DNA of 46,017 nucleotides from Planctomycetota bacterium (GTDB lineage Bacteria > Planctomycetota > Phycisphaerae > UBA1845): NCBI GenBank assembly GCA_024280855.1, contig JAJRPG010000052.1:1-46017 (forward strand), written 5' to 3'. The notes under the pieces are model-generated. The model had not been told where the DNA came from and searched no databases. It saw only the letters and a program-made list of their open reading frames with translations. This document shows positions 44,422 through 46,017 of the stretch, piece after piece. The stretch's first letter is position 1, and every line of letters begins with the position of its first letter. The position numbers and the translations under genes are program-made.

Positions 44422-45882
44422 TTATCTATTTGTACACAATTCGTCGTAACCTATTTGGCTCTTTATACATATGCCGTGAAACCCAAGCCGTGGAATCTGG
44501 ATCCTACCTTCGTCAATTTTATCTAAAACCGGTAGAAAATCACCAACATCGTCTATTCCTAGAAGCGGTTTCATCTGTTCAAAATACTTATTCGACCGTG
44601 ATCTGCGGAAAATTTCGAAAGTACTGTCTCGATGGTCTGCATACAATAGAGTGTGAGGCCACCATGCATGATCATTTTGAAGCAAGCAGCGCATGTAAAT
44701 AACAAAATCGGCCTGCATCATATCTTCAAACCGAACACGAAGTCCCGTACAATTCTTTTTCAAAATATCTGCTCTCAAGTCAGTGCGTCCAAGTTCAAGA
44801 CGCTTGTTTCGATGATCTAGCGTTGCTAGATATTGTGAAAATATGCAGAAAGTTGTCATGGCATTATGACCGTACTGCGACTGTCCTCGTAGGTAGTACT
44901 CCGTTCTCAGAAGGTAACCAGCTGCTTCAAAACTATTATGCCGTATCAATGTGGCTATGCAATATAGAAATAACTCATGAATGATGTATTTGAAATTGTC
45001 AAAATCACATTGATTGTAACTGCCCTCGGTACATCGTTCCATGTAAGGGTAGACATTCTCGAAAAAACGATGCATATCCTCCGGCATACAGTCTTTCTGT
45101 CTGTATTTAGCGATCGCCTCAATCAAAACAACAAATTCGTTGCGGTATGGTACAAAATTTTCGATGCTAACTACTACAGCGTCATCAAATTCATTACCAT
45201 CGTGAGTAATCCGCTTTTTTTCTAGCTCGGCGGCGAGGGTTTCAAAATAATCTTCGACCAGTGCTTGCGCGTTGCCAGTGTTATTTTTTACTGCTTCCAA
45301 TGCGCGTCGTTGATACATGCTAGTTGTTAGCGACACCTCGCCACTGCTATCATTGAGGTAAGTGGGCATCGACCCAATTTCAGGCTTAATGTTTAGAGGC
45401 TTGTTGTACACCCAACGAAGTAGCTTTTCGAGGTTTTTCGTATACTTGCTTTCGTCACAGAAATCCAAGCATATCTTCGACTTAAAATAAGTCGGGAGAC
45501 AAAGTTGTCCACCATCATCGCGTTCTGTAACCACTGCAACAAATTTTACTTGCTCATTCTTATTATAAATATCTGGTGTTATGATCTGCGTTTCTGAGCC
45601 TACCCCTCCAACCCTGTTATTTGCTTTTTCTACATACAACTTATCACAGATCATGATGACTTTCGAGACTTCAGAATCGTTGACCATTCGTTCCATGTAC
45701 TTATAGACGTCTTGTCCTTCCTTCAAATCCCATTTGTCGTATAACACATCAACACCAGAGTTCACTAGCTCAGTAGCGAGATTGAACACCCAATCTTCGT
45801 GATCAGGATATGTCCAACTGTAAGAAATAAACAGTTTAGGTGGTTTAATTTTTTCAGATTCATCTATCAAATTGTCATTCAT
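44422..45882 (-). CDS. SEFIR-domain protein, candidate antiphage effector
   Basis: 486 residues from ATG 45882; the longer frame to 46002 would read into an insertion-sequence end, so it is less likely. Residues ~16-160 form a SEFIR (TIR-related) domain: LFISYSW at 17-23, YDKWDLKEGQD at 48-58, MICDKLYVEKA, GGVGSETQI with Glu97 as a candidate catalytic acid, FVAVVTERDDGG, and YFKSKICLDF. The other ~320 residues are mostly helical with no recognised family (possible sensor part). SEFIR proteins are known as single-gene defence systems that deplete NAD+ on phage infection; applying this here is an inference. It stands alone next to phage remnants, and an IS element lies only about 14 bp upstream, so its own promoter may be gone. 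Confidence 0.75.
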   Translation of the reverse strand: MNDNLIDESEKIKPPKLFISYSWTYPDHEDWVFNLATELVNSGVDVLYDKWDLKEGQDVYKYMERMVNDSEVSKVIMICDKLYVEKANNRVGGVGSETQIITPDIYNKNEQVKFVAVVTERDDGGQLCLPTYFKSKICLDFCDESKYTKNLEKLLRWVYNKPLNIKPEIGSMPTYLNDSSGEVSLTTSMYQRRALEAVKNNTGNAQALVEDYFETLAAELEKKRITHDGNEFDDAVVVSIENFVPYRNEFVVLIEAIAKYRQKDCMPEDMHRFFENVYPYMERCTEGSYNQCDFDNFKYIIHELFLYCIATLIRHNSFEAAGYLLRTEYYLRGQSQYGHNAMTTFCIFSQYLATLDHRNKRLELGRTDLRADILKKNCTGLRVRFEDMMQADFVIYMRCLLQNDHAWWPHTLLYADHRDSTFEIFRRSRSNKYFEQMKPLLGIDDVGDFLPVLDKIDEGRIQIPRLGFHGICIKSQIGYDELCTNR

Positions 45883-45895
45883 GACGTCAGTCCCG

Positions 45896-45920
45896 TAGCA
45901 GCCTGTTGAAGAACTCTTTG
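45896..45920 (+). repeat. probable left end of an insertion sequence
   Basis: Reads TAGCAGCCTGTTGAAGAACT, like the terminal repeats of IS1182/ISNCY-type elements. It is 69 bp before the transposase start and 14 bp from the SEFIR start. The partner end is outside the window. Confidence 0.5.
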
Positions 45921-45988
45921 GCAATTGTGTTATAATGTTAGAGTCGCGTGATTGAGGAGTAGGATTGAACTCAAGGATGAGGTAATTC

Positions 45989-46017
45989 ATGGCGTTGGGC
46001 AAGCGTAAACGTGAGCA
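45989..46017 (+). CDS. transposase, N-terminus only (runs off window)
   Basis: ATG 45989 after AAGGATGAGGT; the nine readable codons give MALGKRKRE, the usual start of an IS1182-like transposase family common in planctomycetes and other environmental bacteria. A TATAAT lies at 45930-45935. The call rests on nine residues and the matching upstream IS end. Confidence 0.55.

Overview
The window looks like a chromosomal accessory region of a Planctomycetota bacterium, probably close to Phycisphaerae. This is an inference from several signs: giant secreted proteins built from FG-GAP/VCBS blades and DCNxNGVPDECD calcium repeats, dockerin-like EF-hand C-termini, an ECF sigma factor directly followed by a TPR receptor kinase, and PEP/IPTL-CTERM-like anchors.

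Layout. At 1-425 lies a decayed IS3-family transposase. At 664-15148 (minus strand) are two giant tandem paralogous surface or secreted proteins. Their FG-GAP blades fall into eight groups of exactly seven, three in the first gene and five in the second, which implies chains of seven-bladed propellers joined by calcium-binding DCN linkers. The second gene is split by a one-base frameshift. Each gene has a near-identical sigma70-type promoter about 200 bp upstream, and a third copy of that promoter remains at 586-614 without its gene.

At 15785-17303 is a damaged copy of a phage packaging module (ParB-type DNA methyltransferase, small ORF, TerS, TerL). Its TerL is cut and joined to a decayed type III-like restriction-modification island (res, mod, small DUF433-like gene; 17300-21896), which is in turn cut by an IS4-family element (21884-23508). 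From 23622 to 30584 (minus) come three exported proteins (a C-terminally anchored Ig-like protein, a PKD lipoprotein, a PQQ-like propeller protein), with degraded dockerin and transposase pieces between them. At 30839-34026 (plus) is the ECF sigma factor/Ser-Thr kinase pair. At 34834-35880 is a broken O-methyltransferase flanked by an inverted pair of ~75 bp repeats. At 36287-40637 is the intact copy of the methyltransferase-TerS-TerL module. It meets, tail to tail, a decayed connector-portal pair; a second connector-portal remnant sits at 43238-44193. Between the two are an IPTL-CTERM-type exported protein and an orphan dockerin tail. The window ends with a SEFIR-domain protein, a candidate antiphage effector, with the start of another IS transposase immediately upstream.

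The main biology is modular giant calcium-binding propeller proteins beside a rearranged prophage/defence island. At least eight reading frames are broken by single-base indels or single stops. This may be true decay, or partly uncorrected sequencing error; the sequence alone cannot separate the two.
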